The notes under the pieces are model-generated. The model saw only the letters and a program-made list of their open reading frames with translations. It searched no databases and was not told the DNA's origin. A program made the translations under genes and the position numbers. A DNA stretch of 64,000 nucleotides from assembly GCF_030316855.1 (NCBI RefSeq), contig NZ_JASZYR010000011.1:62001-126000 (forward strand), given 5' to 3'. Below are positions 49,642-58,058 of this stretch, piece by piece (the stretch's first letter is position 1; each line of letters starts with the position of its first letter). This DNA comes from Variovorax sp. J22P240. Its GTDB lineage: Bacteria; Pseudomonadota; Gammaproteobacteria; Burkholderiales; Burkholderiaceae_C.

Positions 49642-51315
49642 TCACATCTTTCGCGGCGCGCTCACGCCGAGAACCGCGAGGCCATTGTGCAGCACCTGCG
49701 CAGTCGCCGCGACCAGCGCGAGGCGAGCCAGTTTCACCGGCTCGTCGTCGACCAGGATGCGCTCGGCGTCGTAATAGCTGTGGTAGCTGGCGGCCAGTTC
49801 GCGCAGGTAGAAGGTGACGTCGTGCGGCGCGAAATCCTCCGCCGCGGCGGTCAGCATGGCGGGGTATTTCGCGAGCAGCAGCAGCAGGCCCTGCGAGGCC
49901 GGGCTTTGCAGCGGCGACAGGTCGACGTCCTTGAGCGAAGCCGCATCGCCGCCCCATGCTGCCAGCACCGAGCAGATCCGCGCATGGGCGTACTGCACGT
50001 AGTAGACGGGGTTGTCGTTGTTCTGCGCCAGCGCGAGGTCGATGTCGAAGGTGTATTCGGTGTCGGGCTTGCGGCTCAGCAGGAAGAAGCGAACCGCGTC
50101 GGTGCTGGTCCACTCGATCAGGTCGCGCAGCGTGACGTAGCTGCCCGCGCGCTTGCTGATCTTGACCTCTTCGCCGCCGCGCATCACGCGCACCATGGTG
50201 TGCAGCACGTAGTCGGGGTAGCCGGCGGGAATGCCGACGCCGGCCGCTTGCAGGCCGGCGCGCACGCGCGCGATCGTGCCGTGGTGGTCGGTGCCCTGGA
50301 TGTTGACAACCTGGTGGAAACCACGCTCCCACTTGGCGATGTGGTATGCCACGTCGGGCACGAAGTAGGTGTAGGTGCCGTCGCCCTTACGCATGACGCG
50401 GTCCTTGTCGTCGCCGTACTCGGTCGACTTGAGCCACAGCGCGCCGTCCTGCTCATAGGTCTTGCCGGCGTCGACGAGCTTCTGCACCGTCGCCTCGACC
50501 CGGCCGCTGGTATAGAGGCTGGATTCGAGGTAGTAGTTGTCGAACTTCACCTGGAACGCCTTCAGGTCCAGGTCCTGCTCGTGGCGCAGGTAGGCAACGG
50601 CGAACTGGCGGATCGAATCGATATCGTCCACGTCGCCGCTGGCGGTGTACTCGCGATCGTCGGAGCGCACGGTCTTCTTCGCCTTGAAGTCCTCGGCGAT
50701 GTCGGCGATGTATTCGCCGTTGTAGGCCTGCTCGGGCCATTCGGCGTCGCCGGGCTTGAAGCCCTTGGCGCGCAGCTGCGTGCTGGTGGCGAGCGTCTGG
50801 ATCTGCACGCCGGCGTCGTTGTAATAGAACTCTCGCCAGACGCTGTCGCCTTGCGTGGCGAGCAGGTTGCAGATGGCGTCGCCGAGCGCGGCCTGGCGGC
50901 CATGGCCGACGTGCAGCGGACCGGTGGGGTTGGCGGAGACGAACTCGACCAGCACACGCTCGTCGCGGGCCGGCTGCTTGCCGAAATCCGCGCCCGCCTC
51001 CAGCACCTCGTGCACGACCTGCTGCTTGGCAGCGGTCTTGAGGCGGATGTTGAGGAAGCCGGGACCGGCGATCTCGACGGCTTCGACCCATTGCGTGAAG
51101 GCCGGCGTGGCCTGCAGGGCGGCACTGAGTTCTTCGGCCAGCTCGCGCGGCTTGCGCTGGAGCGGCTTGGCGAGCTGCATGGCCGCCGTGCTTGCGAAGT
51201 CGCCGTGGGCCGCCACCTTGGGTGACTCGAACGCGGCTTTGCTGCCGGCGCCGGGCGAGAGGGATTCGAGCGTGTTCGCGAGCGCCGCGAGCAGCTCCTG
51301 TTTGACCAATAGCAT
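49642..51315 (-). CDS. argS: Arginyl-tRNA synthetase
   Basis: This 557-residue class I synthetase has the N-terminal Add1 domain, the HIGH motif as HVGH (FVSANPTGPLHVGHGRQAAL) and a KISKR form of the KMSKS loop (GEEVKISKRAGSYVTLRDLI). The DALR anticodon-binding domain ends the protein. It charges tRNA-Arg. It heads the leftward argS-SPOR-dsbA unit and diverges from a psiF-like gene. Confidence 0.96.
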   Translation of the reverse strand: MLLVKQELLAALANTLESLSPGAGSKAAFESPKVAAHGDFASTAAMQLAKPLQRKPRELAEELSAALQATPAFTQWVEAVEIAGPGFLNIRLKTAAKQQVVHEVLEAGADFGKQPARDERVLVEFVSANPTGPLHVGHGRQAALGDAICNLLATQGDSVWREFYYNDAGVQIQTLATSTQLRAKGFKPGDAEWPEQAYNGEYIADIAEDFKAKKTVRSDDREYTASGDVDDIDSIRQFAVAYLRHEQDLDLKAFQVKFDNYYLESSLYTSGRVEATVQKLVDAGKTYEQDGALWLKSTEYGDDKDRVMRKGDGTYTYFVPDVAYHIAKWERGFHQVVNIQGTDHHGTIARVRAGLQAAGVGIPAGYPDYVLHTMVRVMRGGEEVKISKRAGSYVTLRDLIEWTSTDAVRFFLLSRKPDTEYTFDIDLALAQNNDNPVYYVQYAHARICSVLAAWGGDAASLKDVDLSPLQSPASQGLLLLLAKYPAMLTAAAEDFAPHDVTFYLRELAASYHSYYDAERILVDDEPVKLARLALVAATAQVLHNGLAVLGVSAPRKM

Positions 51316-51351
51316 TCGCGAATTTTACCGGGGGCAAAACCTTCGCCAGTA

Positions 51352-51369
51352 ACGATCATCAATGATCGT
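51352..51369. promoter_or_regulatory. Inverted repeat upstream of the psiF-like gene
   Basis: ACGATCAT, CA, ATGATCGT is a near-perfect 18-bp dyad with 8-bp arms in the argS/psiF-like divergent region. It is a candidate operator; the bound protein is unknown. Confidence 0.4.
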
Positions 51370-51458
51370 CATCCAACAGTGAACGACGACCGTTAGGATG
51401 GACAAGCCCCGGGGCGGGGAAGACCTGTCACAACCCTTCGTCAAGGAATTACTCCATC

Positions 51459-51725
51459 ATGAAAAAGCTCCTTTCCCTGTTGGCTCTGGGTGCCTCCCTG
51501 TCGTTCGGTGCTGCACATGCGCAATCCACTTGTGACGCGCAGGCCGCGGAGAAGAAGCTGAATGGCGCCGCCAAGACCAGTTTCGTCACGAAGTGCGAAA
51601 AGGACGCCAAGGCTTCAGCGGCGCCCGCTTGCGCCGCGAAGGCGATCGACAAGAACGGCAAGCCGCTGGCGGGTGCCGCCAAGAACAGCTTCATGAAGAA
51701 GTGCGAAAGCGACGCGAAAGGCTAA
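51459..51725 (+). CDS. PsiF-repeat exported protein
   Basis: This 88-residue exported protein has a signal peptide (MKKLLSLLALGASLSFGAAHA). Two PsiF-type repeats follow, each with a Cys-Ala pair and the motif KxLxGAAKxSFxxKCE (repeat 1 AAEKKLNGAAKTSFVTKCEK, repeat 2 DKNGKPLAGAAKNSFMKKCE). PsiF was first seen as a phosphate-starvation-induced protein in E. coli; its function is unknown. Confidence 0.85.
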   Translation: MKKLLSLLALGASLSFGAAHAQSTCDAQAAEKKLNGAAKTSFVTKCEKDAKASAAPACAAKAIDKNGKPLAGAAKNSFMKKCESDAKG

Positions 51726-51768
51726 CTCGCCCATCGGGTCGAGCTGCGCTGACCACGGCGGCGACTCG

Positions 51769-53805
51769 CTACTTCAGAACGCCGAAGAGGTTGTTGTAGT
51801 CGTCGGTCCAGGGCTCCAGGCCCGCGATCTGCTCGATCTTCGAACTGGCCAGCCGAATGGCGCCGTTGGCGAGCCGGCCGGGCTCGCGAGCGACCAGCAC
51901 CCAGTCGGTGTTCCGCAGCCCCTCGGCGCTCGGCTCGTCGTGCACCAGGGCGACGTGCAGGCCTTTTGCCAGCGCGATTTTCTCGACCACGGGCGCCAGC
52001 GCGAGGAAGCGGTTGGTGACGTGAAAGGCGACGATGCCTTCCGGACGCATGTGTCTCAGGTAGACATCCATCGCCTCGGAGGTAATGAGGTGGATCGGGA
52101 CCGAATCGCCTGAGAACGCGTCAACCGCCAGCACGTCGAAGGCCTGAGGCGGTTCGCGCTCCAGCGCCAGGCGTGCGTCGCCGAGCACGCGCTCGATGCG
52201 AGCCGGACTGTCGGCAAGGAAGCTGAATTCGCTGTCGGCCAGATCGAATACTTCCGGATTGATTTCGTAGACGCGGTACACATCGCCGGGTCGGCCGTAG
52301 GTGGCGAGGGTGCCAGCGCCCAGTCCGATGAGCCCGATCCGTCGCGATCGGGCAGGCGCGGCCGCGATGGCCAGCCCGACACCGGAGCTCGGTCCGTAGT
52401 ACGTGGTGGGTTCGCGCCGTCGCGCGGGTGCGAGGTACTGCTCTCCGTGCTTGACGGAGCCGTGGTACATCTGGCGCACGTGGTCTTTTGCTTCGCCGCG
52501 CAAAGTGTCGAGGGTGACCAGCGTGCCGTAGAAATTGCGCTGCATGCGGCGCGCACCCGTCGCGTCGCCTTCCACCTGCAAGGCGAGAAACCACGCGCAG
52601 GCGCCCGCCAGCGCGAGCGAGGCCGCCATGCCAACGCGTCGCTGTCGCCACAGGACGGCCGCGATCAGCGCGCACAGCGTGAGGCCCACGCCGAGTTCGT
52701 AGTACGCCGGCAGCACATGCGGCGCGACGAGCCCCACGCTCACGCCACCGAGCGCGCCGCCCAGCGACAGCATCAAATAAAAGCGAGTGAGGTACGCGCT
52801 GCCCGGCCGCAGGCGCGACATCTCGCCATGCAGGAACATGCACAGCGCGAACAGGCCGACGACGTAGATCGGCAGTGCGGTCCGAAGGTTCGAGCCGAGG
52901 CTGTCCTGCAGCCCGAATGCGCACAACGCCAGCATCACAGCCGCCAGCGGCACGAAGACCGCACGGCGATACCAGCGATCGCTCTCGAAAGTCAGCACGA
53001 AGCTCAACAGGTAGACCGAGAGCGGCAGCACCCACAGGAAAGGGATGGCCGCGACGTTCTGCGTGATGTGATTCGTGATGGCGAGTAGCAGCCACGAGCC
53101 AAGGGCCGGCAGGGCGAGCCACGTCAGGTAGTCGGCGATTCGAGGTTTCGCGGCAGGCATCTCCTCGACCCCCGGCTTGCGCGTGGCGGGGTGCGCACCG
53201 GCGGCCCAGTGCCGCGCCACGTACAGCGTCGTTCCGGCGCAGAGCACCACGAACACGCCGTACGCGATCGACCATCCCCAGGCTTGCTGCACCAGCGTGC
53301 TGCGGGGCTCGATCAGCACCGGATAGCTCAAAAGCGACGCGAGCGATGCGAAGTTGGAGAGCGAGAAGTAGCGGTACACCTGCGCACCCCAGGGCGTGCG
53401 CGCGACCCACGATTGCACCAGCGGCCCGGTGGTCGATAGGAGGAAATAGGGCAGGCCGATGGTCCCGAGCAGCAGCCCGAGGATCCAGAGCGTCGGGTCC
53501 TCCGCGCCGGTCGGCTTCCAGCGCGCGTTCGTCACGATCGGCAGGAAGGCCAGGCTCGCAAGCAGCAGCCCGACGTGCAACCTGGCCTGCGCCCGCGCGG
53601 CGAGGCGGCGCGTGATCCAGTCGGAATACGCATAGCCCGCCAGCAGCACGACCTGGAAGAAGACCATGCAGATCGACCACACCGCGGCCGAGCCGCCGAA
53701 CCACGGCAGGATCTGCTTGGCGATCAGCGGCTGGACCAGGAAGAGCAGGAAGGCGCTCGTGAAGATCGTGCCGGCGAACAGCGCCTTGATGCTTGCCGGC
53801 CGCAC
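51769..53805 (-). CDS. Fused membrane/spermidine synthase-like protein
   Basis: This 678-residue protein combines about 12 N-terminal hydrophobic segments (residues 8-400) with a C-terminal spermidine synthase-like methyltransferase-fold domain. Its nucleotide-binding loop is IGLIGLGAGTLATYGRPGDV and its acidic site is in DVLAVDAFSGDSVPIHLITS. Aminopropyl transfer itself is not proven, because relatives of this fusion have unknown substrates. The start is GTG 53805. It lies 6 bp after the DUF2214 gene and forms one unit with it and the LysR gene. Confidence 0.78.
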   Translation of the reverse strand: MRPASIKALFAGTIFTSAFLLFLVQPLIAKQILPWFGGSAAVWSICMVFFQVVLLAGYAYSDWITRRLAARAQARLHVGLLLASLAFLPIVTNARWKPTGAEDPTLWILGLLLGTIGLPYFLLSTTGPLVQSWVARTPWGAQVYRYFSLSNFASLASLLSYPVLIEPRSTLVQQAWGWSIAYGVFVVLCAGTTLYVARHWAAGAHPATRKPGVEEMPAAKPRIADYLTWLALPALGSWLLLAITNHITQNVAAIPFLWVLPLSVYLLSFVLTFESDRWYRRAVFVPLAAVMLALCAFGLQDSLGSNLRTALPIYVVGLFALCMFLHGEMSRLRPGSAYLTRFYLMLSLGGALGGVSVGLVAPHVLPAYYELGVGLTLCALIAAVLWRQRRVGMAASLALAGACAWFLALQVEGDATGARRMQRNFYGTLVTLDTLRGEAKDHVRQMYHGSVKHGEQYLAPARRREPTTYYGPSSGVGLAIAAAPARSRRIGLIGLGAGTLATYGRPGDVYRVYEINPEVFDLADSEFSFLADSPARIERVLGDARLALEREPPQAFDVLAVDAFSGDSVPIHLITSEAMDVYLRHMRPEGIVAFHVTNRFLALAPVVEKIALAKGLHVALVHDEPSAEGLRNTDWVLVAREPGRLANGAIRLASSKIEQIAGLEPWTDDYNNLFGVLK

Positions 53806-53811
53806 GGGACG

Positions 53812-54270
53812 CTAGCTCCTGGCGCCGAAACCGCGCGCGAGAAAGACTGCCACCAGCGGAATCAGCGCGATCAAGTGCGCCTGGATCATCACCAGCTTGC
53901 GCGTCTTGCGGATCTCGGCCTCGGCCGGCAGCGAGCCGCTCGACCGCAGCGCCTTGCGCCAGCGGGAGTAGGTGAGCGTCGGAAAGATCGAGATCACGCC
54001 CACGATGATGAAGAGCGTGAGCTTCAGGTGCAACAGCGGATTGGTCCAGTACCACGCCGTGCCCTTGATACCCCACCAGGTGCGCGCGACGCCGGTGGCG
54101 AGCACGGCGATCGCGGCGATGCCGTAGACCATGTCCACCTTGCCCAGCCGCTCGACCACCGCGGCGTTAAGCCACTCCACGCGGCACAGCGCGGCCTCGC
54201 TGGCGATGAAGACGACCATGGTGAGGATGGCCAGCAGGTGCAGGTAGGCAAGGATCGCTTCGAGCGTCAT
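53812..54270 (-). CDS. DUF2214-type inner membrane protein
   Basis: This 152-residue protein has four predicted membrane helices, opening with MTLEAILAYLHLLAILTMVV and AALCRVEWLNAAVVERLGKV. That matches the DUF2214 pattern (LxALxxxxHL, Arg-rich second loop, conserved Trp pair in GVARTWWGIKG). Function is unknown. Its ATG overlaps the LysR gene stop (ATGA), and a spermidine synthase-like gene follows. Confidence 0.7.
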   Translation of the reverse strand: MTLEAILAYLHLLAILTMVVFIASEAALCRVEWLNAAVVERLGKVDMVYGIAAIAVLATGVARTWWGIKGTAWYWTNPLLHLKLTLFIIVGVISIFPTLTYSRWRKALRSSGSLPAEAEIRKTRKLVMIQAHLIALIPLVAVFLARGFGARS

Positions 54271-55226
54271 CGTGGAGGTTCCTTCGTTGTCGGGAGCGCA
54301 GCGATTGTGCCGCCCCAGAACTCGGGGCGTGCGTACTGCGCCTTCAGGAAATCGAGCCACAGTCGCACGCGCAACGGCAGGTGCTTGCGCTGGGGAAACA
54401 CCGCATAGATGCCGTTCGGCGGCGCGGCGAATTCGTCCAGCAGCGGCACCAGCAGCCCGGCATCGATCTCCGCCTCGACCTCCCAGGTGCTGCGCCACGC
54501 GATGCCGTGGCCGGCCAGGCACCAGTCGTGCAGCACCTGGCCATCGGAACAATCGAGCGGTCCGGTCGGCTTCAGGTGGATCACCTCGTGCTCGCCTTCG
54601 TCGGTCGGCACCCGAAAGGCCCAGCCGCGGGTCTGCGAGGCATCGCTAGACAAGCTGAGGCAGGCGAAGCGCGACAGCTCGCCCGGATGACGTGGGGCGC
54701 CGTGCCGGCGGATGAATCCAGGCGTCGCAACGCAGCGGCGCCGGTTGTCGGCAAGGCGCAGGCTCACCAGCGACGAATCGGGCAGGTCGCCGACGCGCAC
54801 CGCGCAATCGAAGCTCTCGCCGGCCATGTCGACCAGCCGGTCGCTGAGGTTCAATGAGATGGTGACTTCGGGATGCAGTTCGTGAAAGCGCGGCACCAGC
54901 GGCGCCACGTGCCGCCGGCCGAAGCCGGCCGGCGCGGTCACGCGCAAGTGACCGCTGGCCTTCACCCCGCCCGCGCTCACGCTGGCTTCCGCATTCGCCA
55001 ACTCGACCAGCAGGCGCTGGCAGTCCTCCAGAAAGGCGCTGCCCTCGTGCGTGAGCGTGAGGCGGCGCGTGGTGCGCAGCAGGAGCTTGACGCCCAGCCG
55101 CTCTTCGAGCGCGTCCAGCCTCCGTCCGATGATCGCCGGCGCCACGCCCTCCGCCTTGGCCGCCGCCGTGAGGCTGCCGCGCGTGGCGATCGCGACGAAG
55201 GATTCGAGTTGCTTCAGGCGGTCCAT
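54267..55226 (-). CDS. LysR family transcriptional regulator
   Basis: This 319-residue regulator has an N-terminal helix-turn-helix (MDRLKQLESFVAIATRGSLT, then AAAKAEGVAPAIIGRRLDAL) and an effector-binding domain beginning near GHLRVTAPAGFGRRHVAPLV. It is of the group whose neighbour genes are often metabolic or efflux genes. It is coupled to the downstream DUF2214 gene by a 4-bp overlap. The effector is unknown. Confidence 0.9.
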   Translation of the reverse strand: MDRLKQLESFVAIATRGSLTAAAKAEGVAPAIIGRRLDALEERLGVKLLLRTTRRLTLTHEGSAFLEDCQRLLVELANAEASVSAGGVKASGHLRVTAPAGFGRRHVAPLVPRFHELHPEVTISLNLSDRLVDMAGESFDCAVRVGDLPDSSLVSLRLADNRRRCVATPGFIRRHGAPRHPGELSRFACLSLSSDASQTRGWAFRVPTDEGEHEVIHLKPTGPLDCSDGQVLHDWCLAGHGIAWRSTWEVEAEIDAGLLVPLLDEFAAPPNGIYAVFPQRKHLPLRVRLWLDFLKAQYARPEFWGGTIAALPTTKEPPR

Positions 55227-55367
55227 GGCGGGCGATTATGCGTAGCGCATGCTGAAAACCCGGCCGGGCTGGCGACGCTGACGCGGCGCGCCTAAGCATT
55301 CCTACGGATGGCGGGCGGACTGCGATCGGCCTACAAGGCGTTTGTCAGGACTGTCCGGAGCACCATC

Positions 55368-55751
55368 GTGAACCCACTTGCCTCCAGCCGCGTCACCTGC
55401 ATGCTTCCCGTGAAGGATCTCGCCCGCGCCCGCCGCTTCTATGAGGATTCGCTGGGCCTGGAGCCGCTCGGCGCCAAGCCGGACGGCAAGTTCATCTACC
55501 ACTGTGGCGGCACCGAACTCGCGCTCTTCCCCAAGCCCGAAGGCACCAAGGCCGAACACACGGCACTGAGTTTTCGCGTGGAGCGCATCGATGAAGCGGT
55601 GAAGGCGCTGGAGCAGCGCGGCGTGCGCTTTGCCGACTACGACCTGCCGGGGCTCAAGACGGTCGAGCACGTGTGCGTGCTCGGCTCCGAGAAGGCGGCC
55701 TGGTTCGAGGACCCCGAGGGCAACATCCTCTGCTTGCACGAGGACATTTGA
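55368..55751 (+). CDS. VOC (glyoxalase/bleomycin-resistance) family protein
   Basis: This 127-residue single VOC-fold protein has the opening VTCMLPVKDLARARRFYEDS and repeated beta-alpha-beta-beta-beta units. Metal-ligand-like residues are in FIYHCGGTELALFP and WFEDPEGNILCLHED. It may be a lyase, isomerase or binding protein. The start is GTG 55368 with GGAG 7 nt upstream; the frame is open upstream to an ATG at 55308. Confidence 0.8.
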   Translation: MNPLASSRVTCMLPVKDLARARRFYEDSLGLEPLGAKPDGKFIYHCGGTELALFPKPEGTKAEHTALSFRVERIDEAVKALEQRGVRFADYDLPGLKTVEHVCVLGSEKAAWFEDPEGNILCLHEDI

Positions 55752-55759
55752 GCTCTCCA

Positions 55760-55812
55760 CCCCCTTTCGGGGGGCAATCCCGGCGGACCGGCACAGCCGG
55801 TTCCGCGGGATT
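55760..55812. repeat. Paired hairpins of REP-like type, probable bidirectional terminator
   Basis: The first hairpin is CCCCC-TTTC-GGGGG (55760-55773). The second runs from AATCCCG (55776) to CGGGATT (ending 55812), with inner arms CGGA/TCCG and CCGGC/GCCGG around an ACA loop, giving about 16 pairs with two bulges. It lies between convergent genes. The sequence style matches recurrent intergenic hairpins I recall from Comamonadaceae genomes. Confidence 0.55.
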
Positions 55813-55826
55813 TCTGGCCTTCCGGA

Positions 55827-57017
55827 TCAGGTGCTGCGGGTCACGTCGTGCGACTTCAGCGCCGCGATCTGCGCGTCGGTATAGCCGACCTCCCTGAGCA
55901 GGGCGTCGGTGTGCTCGCCCAGCAGCGGGGGCTGCAGGCGGATGCCCGGGCGGTCGCCGCCGAGCGTGAAGGGCATCAACGGCACCTTCGATTCGCTGCC
56001 GTCGTTCATGCGGATCGGCGCGAGCCCACCGGTCGCGTTGAGGTGCGGGTCGTCGAACAGATCCTGCGGCTTGGTGATGGGGGCGAAGGGAAGTTCGTTC
56101 TTCTCGAACACCGCGCTCAACTCCGCCGCGCTGTGCTCCGCCAGGTGCGAGCGCAGGATCGGCATCATCCATTCGCGCGCGAGCACGCGGTCGTTGTTGG
56201 TCTTCAGGCGCGGATCGGCCAGCATCTCTTCCAGGCCGAAGGCCTTGCAGAAGATGCTCCACTGCTTGTCGCTGACCGCCGCCAGGAATATCTGCTCGCC
56301 GTCCTTGACGGTGAACACGTCGTACACGCCCCAGGCCGAGATGCGGCTGGGCATCGGGTCGGCGGCCTTGCCGGTGGCGGCGAACTGCATCATGTGCTGG
56401 GCCACGAGGAAGATGTTGTTCTCGAACAGCGCCGACTGCACCTCGCACCCCTTGCCGGTGAGTTCGCGCTGGCGCAGCGCCGCCATCGCACCGATCGCGC
56501 CGAACATGCCGCCCATGATGTCGTTGACGCTGGTTCCCGCACGCAGCGGATCGCCGGCGCGGCCGGTCATGTAGGCGAGGCCGCCCATCATCTGCACCAC
56601 TTCGTCGAGCGCGGTGCGGTGGTCGTAGGGGCCGGGGAGGAAGCCCTTGTGGCTCACGTAGATGAGGCGAGGGTTGAGCTTCTGCAGGCTGTCGTAGTCC
56701 AGCCCCAGCTTCTTCATCGTGCCGGGCTTGAAGTTCTCGCTCACGATGTCGGCGGTGGCGATCAGGCGCAGCGCGGCTTCGACGCCCTCGGGCTTCTTGA
56801 GGTCGAGCGCGATGCTCTTCTTGTTGCGGTTGAAGGTCGGGAAGAAGCCGGCGCCGGAGCCCAGCAGGCGCCGCGTGTTGTCGCCCTCGATGGGCTCGAC
56901 CTTGATGACCTCGGCACCCAGGTCAGCGAGCAGCATGCCGCAGGTGGGCCCCATGACCATGTGGGTGAATTCGACGACGCGGATGCCCGCGTAAGGCAGT
57001 GGTGTGGACTCAGACAT
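55827..57017 (-). CDS. CaiB/BaiF family III CoA-transferase
   Basis: This 396-residue protein moves CoA between carboxylates. Family marks are the N-terminal YAGIRVVEFTHMVMGPTCGM, GAEVIKVEPIEGDNTR, the conserved IALDLKKPEG and the catalytic Asp in RAGTSVNDIMGGMFGAIGAM. Human SUGCT, a CaiB-type enzyme, transfers CoA to hydroxymethylglutarate and related diacids, so the adjacent HMG-CoA lyase suggests a diacid acceptor here. It overlaps the lyase gene by 8 bp. Confidence 0.87.
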   Translation of the reverse strand: MSESTPLPYAGIRVVEFTHMVMGPTCGMLLADLGAEVIKVEPIEGDNTRRLLGSGAGFFPTFNRNKKSIALDLKKPEGVEAALRLIATADIVSENFKPGTMKKLGLDYDSLQKLNPRLIYVSHKGFLPGPYDHRTALDEVVQMMGGLAYMTGRAGDPLRAGTSVNDIMGGMFGAIGAMAALRQRELTGKGCEVQSALFENNIFLVAQHMMQFAATGKAADPMPSRISAWGVYDVFTVKDGEQIFLAAVSDKQWSIFCKAFGLEEMLADPRLKTNNDRVLAREWMMPILRSHLAEHSAAELSAVFEKNELPFAPITKPQDLFDDPHLNATGGLAPIRMNDGSESKVPLMPFTLGGDRPGIRLQPPLLGEHTDALLREVGYTDAQIAALKSHDVTRST

Positions 57018-57951
57018 GGGCGGCCCCCTGGAAACCCTGGACGAAGCCCTTGGGCAGGCCGGCCTCGGGCGTCATGCCGTAGACCGGTTCGCCCGGCAGG
57101 CCGGCGATGAGCGGCGCGCGGGCCGCAATGAGCTGGTCGATGTCGATGCCGGTGCGCACGCCCATGGCCTCGAACATGAAGACGAGGTCCTCGGTGACGA
57201 CGTTGCCCGAGGCGCCGGGCGCATAGGGGCAACCGCCCAGGCCACCGAGCGACGAGTCGAAGGTGCGCACGCCTTCCTCGTAGGCCGCGAGGCAGTTGGC
57301 CAGCCCGAGCCCGCGTGTGTTGTGCATGTGGGCCGCGCCGGCCTTGTCGCCGAGTTCGGCGCGCAGGCGCTTGAAGAGGCGCCGCACCTGCGCCGGGTTG
57401 GCGTAGCCCACGGTATCGGACAGGCCCGATTCGTCGGCGCCGGCCGCGACGCATTGCGCCGCCAGCCAGATGACCTCGTCCTCCGGCACCTCGCCCTGCA
57501 GCGTGCAGCCGAAGGCGGTGGAGATGCCCGCTTCAAGCCGGACCTGCGGAGCGATGTCGCGGCGCAGCTCGGAGATCGCGCGGACCTCCTCGACCATCTC
57601 CTCGCGCGTCTTGCGCACATTGGCGAGCGAATGGGCCGCGCTGGCCGAGACCGGCATCGTCAGCTTGTGCACGCCGGCCGCGAGCGCGGCTTCGGCGCCC
57701 TTGCGGTTGGGCACTAGCGCCATCACGCTCAGGCCGGGCAGCGTGACGGCGTGGCGCACCACCTCGGCGGCGTCGGCCATCTGCGGCAGCAGCCGCGCAG
57801 GCACGAAAGAGGCCACCTCGATCTCGCGGATTCCGGCCTTGTAGAGCGCGTCGATCCAGCGCAGCTTGTCGGCCGTCGGCATGGTGGCCTTGACGGACTG
57901 CAGGCCGTCGCGTGGGCCGACCTCGCTGATGAGGACATCGGGGACAGTCAT
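57010..57951 (-). CDS. Hydroxymethylglutaryl-CoA lyase
   Basis: This 313-residue TIM-barrel lyase splits 3-hydroxy-3-methylglutaryl-CoA into acetyl-CoA and acetoacetate. It has the start VLISEVGPRDGLQ (metal-binding Asp), MHNTRGLGLAN (metal His) and the signature GLGGCPYAPGASGNVVTED with the active-site Cys. It is first in a leftward pair with the CoA-transferase, divergent from an iclR gene. Related lyases act on citramalyl- or other hydroxyacyl-CoAs, so the exact substrate is open. Confidence 0.9.
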   Translation of the reverse strand: MTVPDVLISEVGPRDGLQSVKATMPTADKLRWIDALYKAGIREIEVASFVPARLLPQMADAAEVVRHAVTLPGLSVMALVPNRKGAEAALAAGVHKLTMPVSASAAHSLANVRKTREEMVEEVRAISELRRDIAPQVRLEAGISTAFGCTLQGEVPEDEVIWLAAQCVAAGADESGLSDTVGYANPAQVRRLFKRLRAELGDKAGAAHMHNTRGLGLANCLAAYEEGVRTFDSSLGGLGGCPYAPGASGNVVTEDLVFMFEAMGVRTGIDIDQLIAARAPLIAGLPGEPVYGMTPEAGLPKGFVQGFQGAAHV

Positions 57952-57979
57952 CGGGATTCGTCTCCTGGAGCGGTGGTGT

Positions 57980-58008
57980 TTGACAGTTCTATCTTGTAGA
58001 ACTATATT
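57980..58008 (+). promoter_or_regulatory. Consensus sigma70 promoter of the iclR gene
   Basis: TTGACA (57980-57985), a 17-bp spacer and TATATT (58003-58008) form a near-consensus promoter pointing at iclR, with a leader of about 45 nt. The dyad described separately fills the spacer, consistent with autorepression. Confidence 0.7.
57985..58003. promoter_or_regulatory. IclR-type operator in the lyase/iclR divergent region
   Basis: AGTTCTA, TCTTG, TAGAACT is a perfect inverted repeat with 7-bp arms and a 5-bp centre. It lies in the spacer of the iclR promoter and about 35-50 bp upstream of the HMG-CoA lyase start. This is the best candidate binding site for the adjacent IclR regulator. Confidence 0.62.
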
Positions 58009-58058
58009 CCGTTAAACAGAATTAAACCGGTGATCGCACGTCCTGTCAAGGCCATCCC

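Noticed and set aside
51425..51444. A Pho-box-like CTGTCAC upstream of the psiF-like gene
   Set aside because: The second half-site at the required 11-bp spacing is poor, so phosphate control is not supported by sequence.
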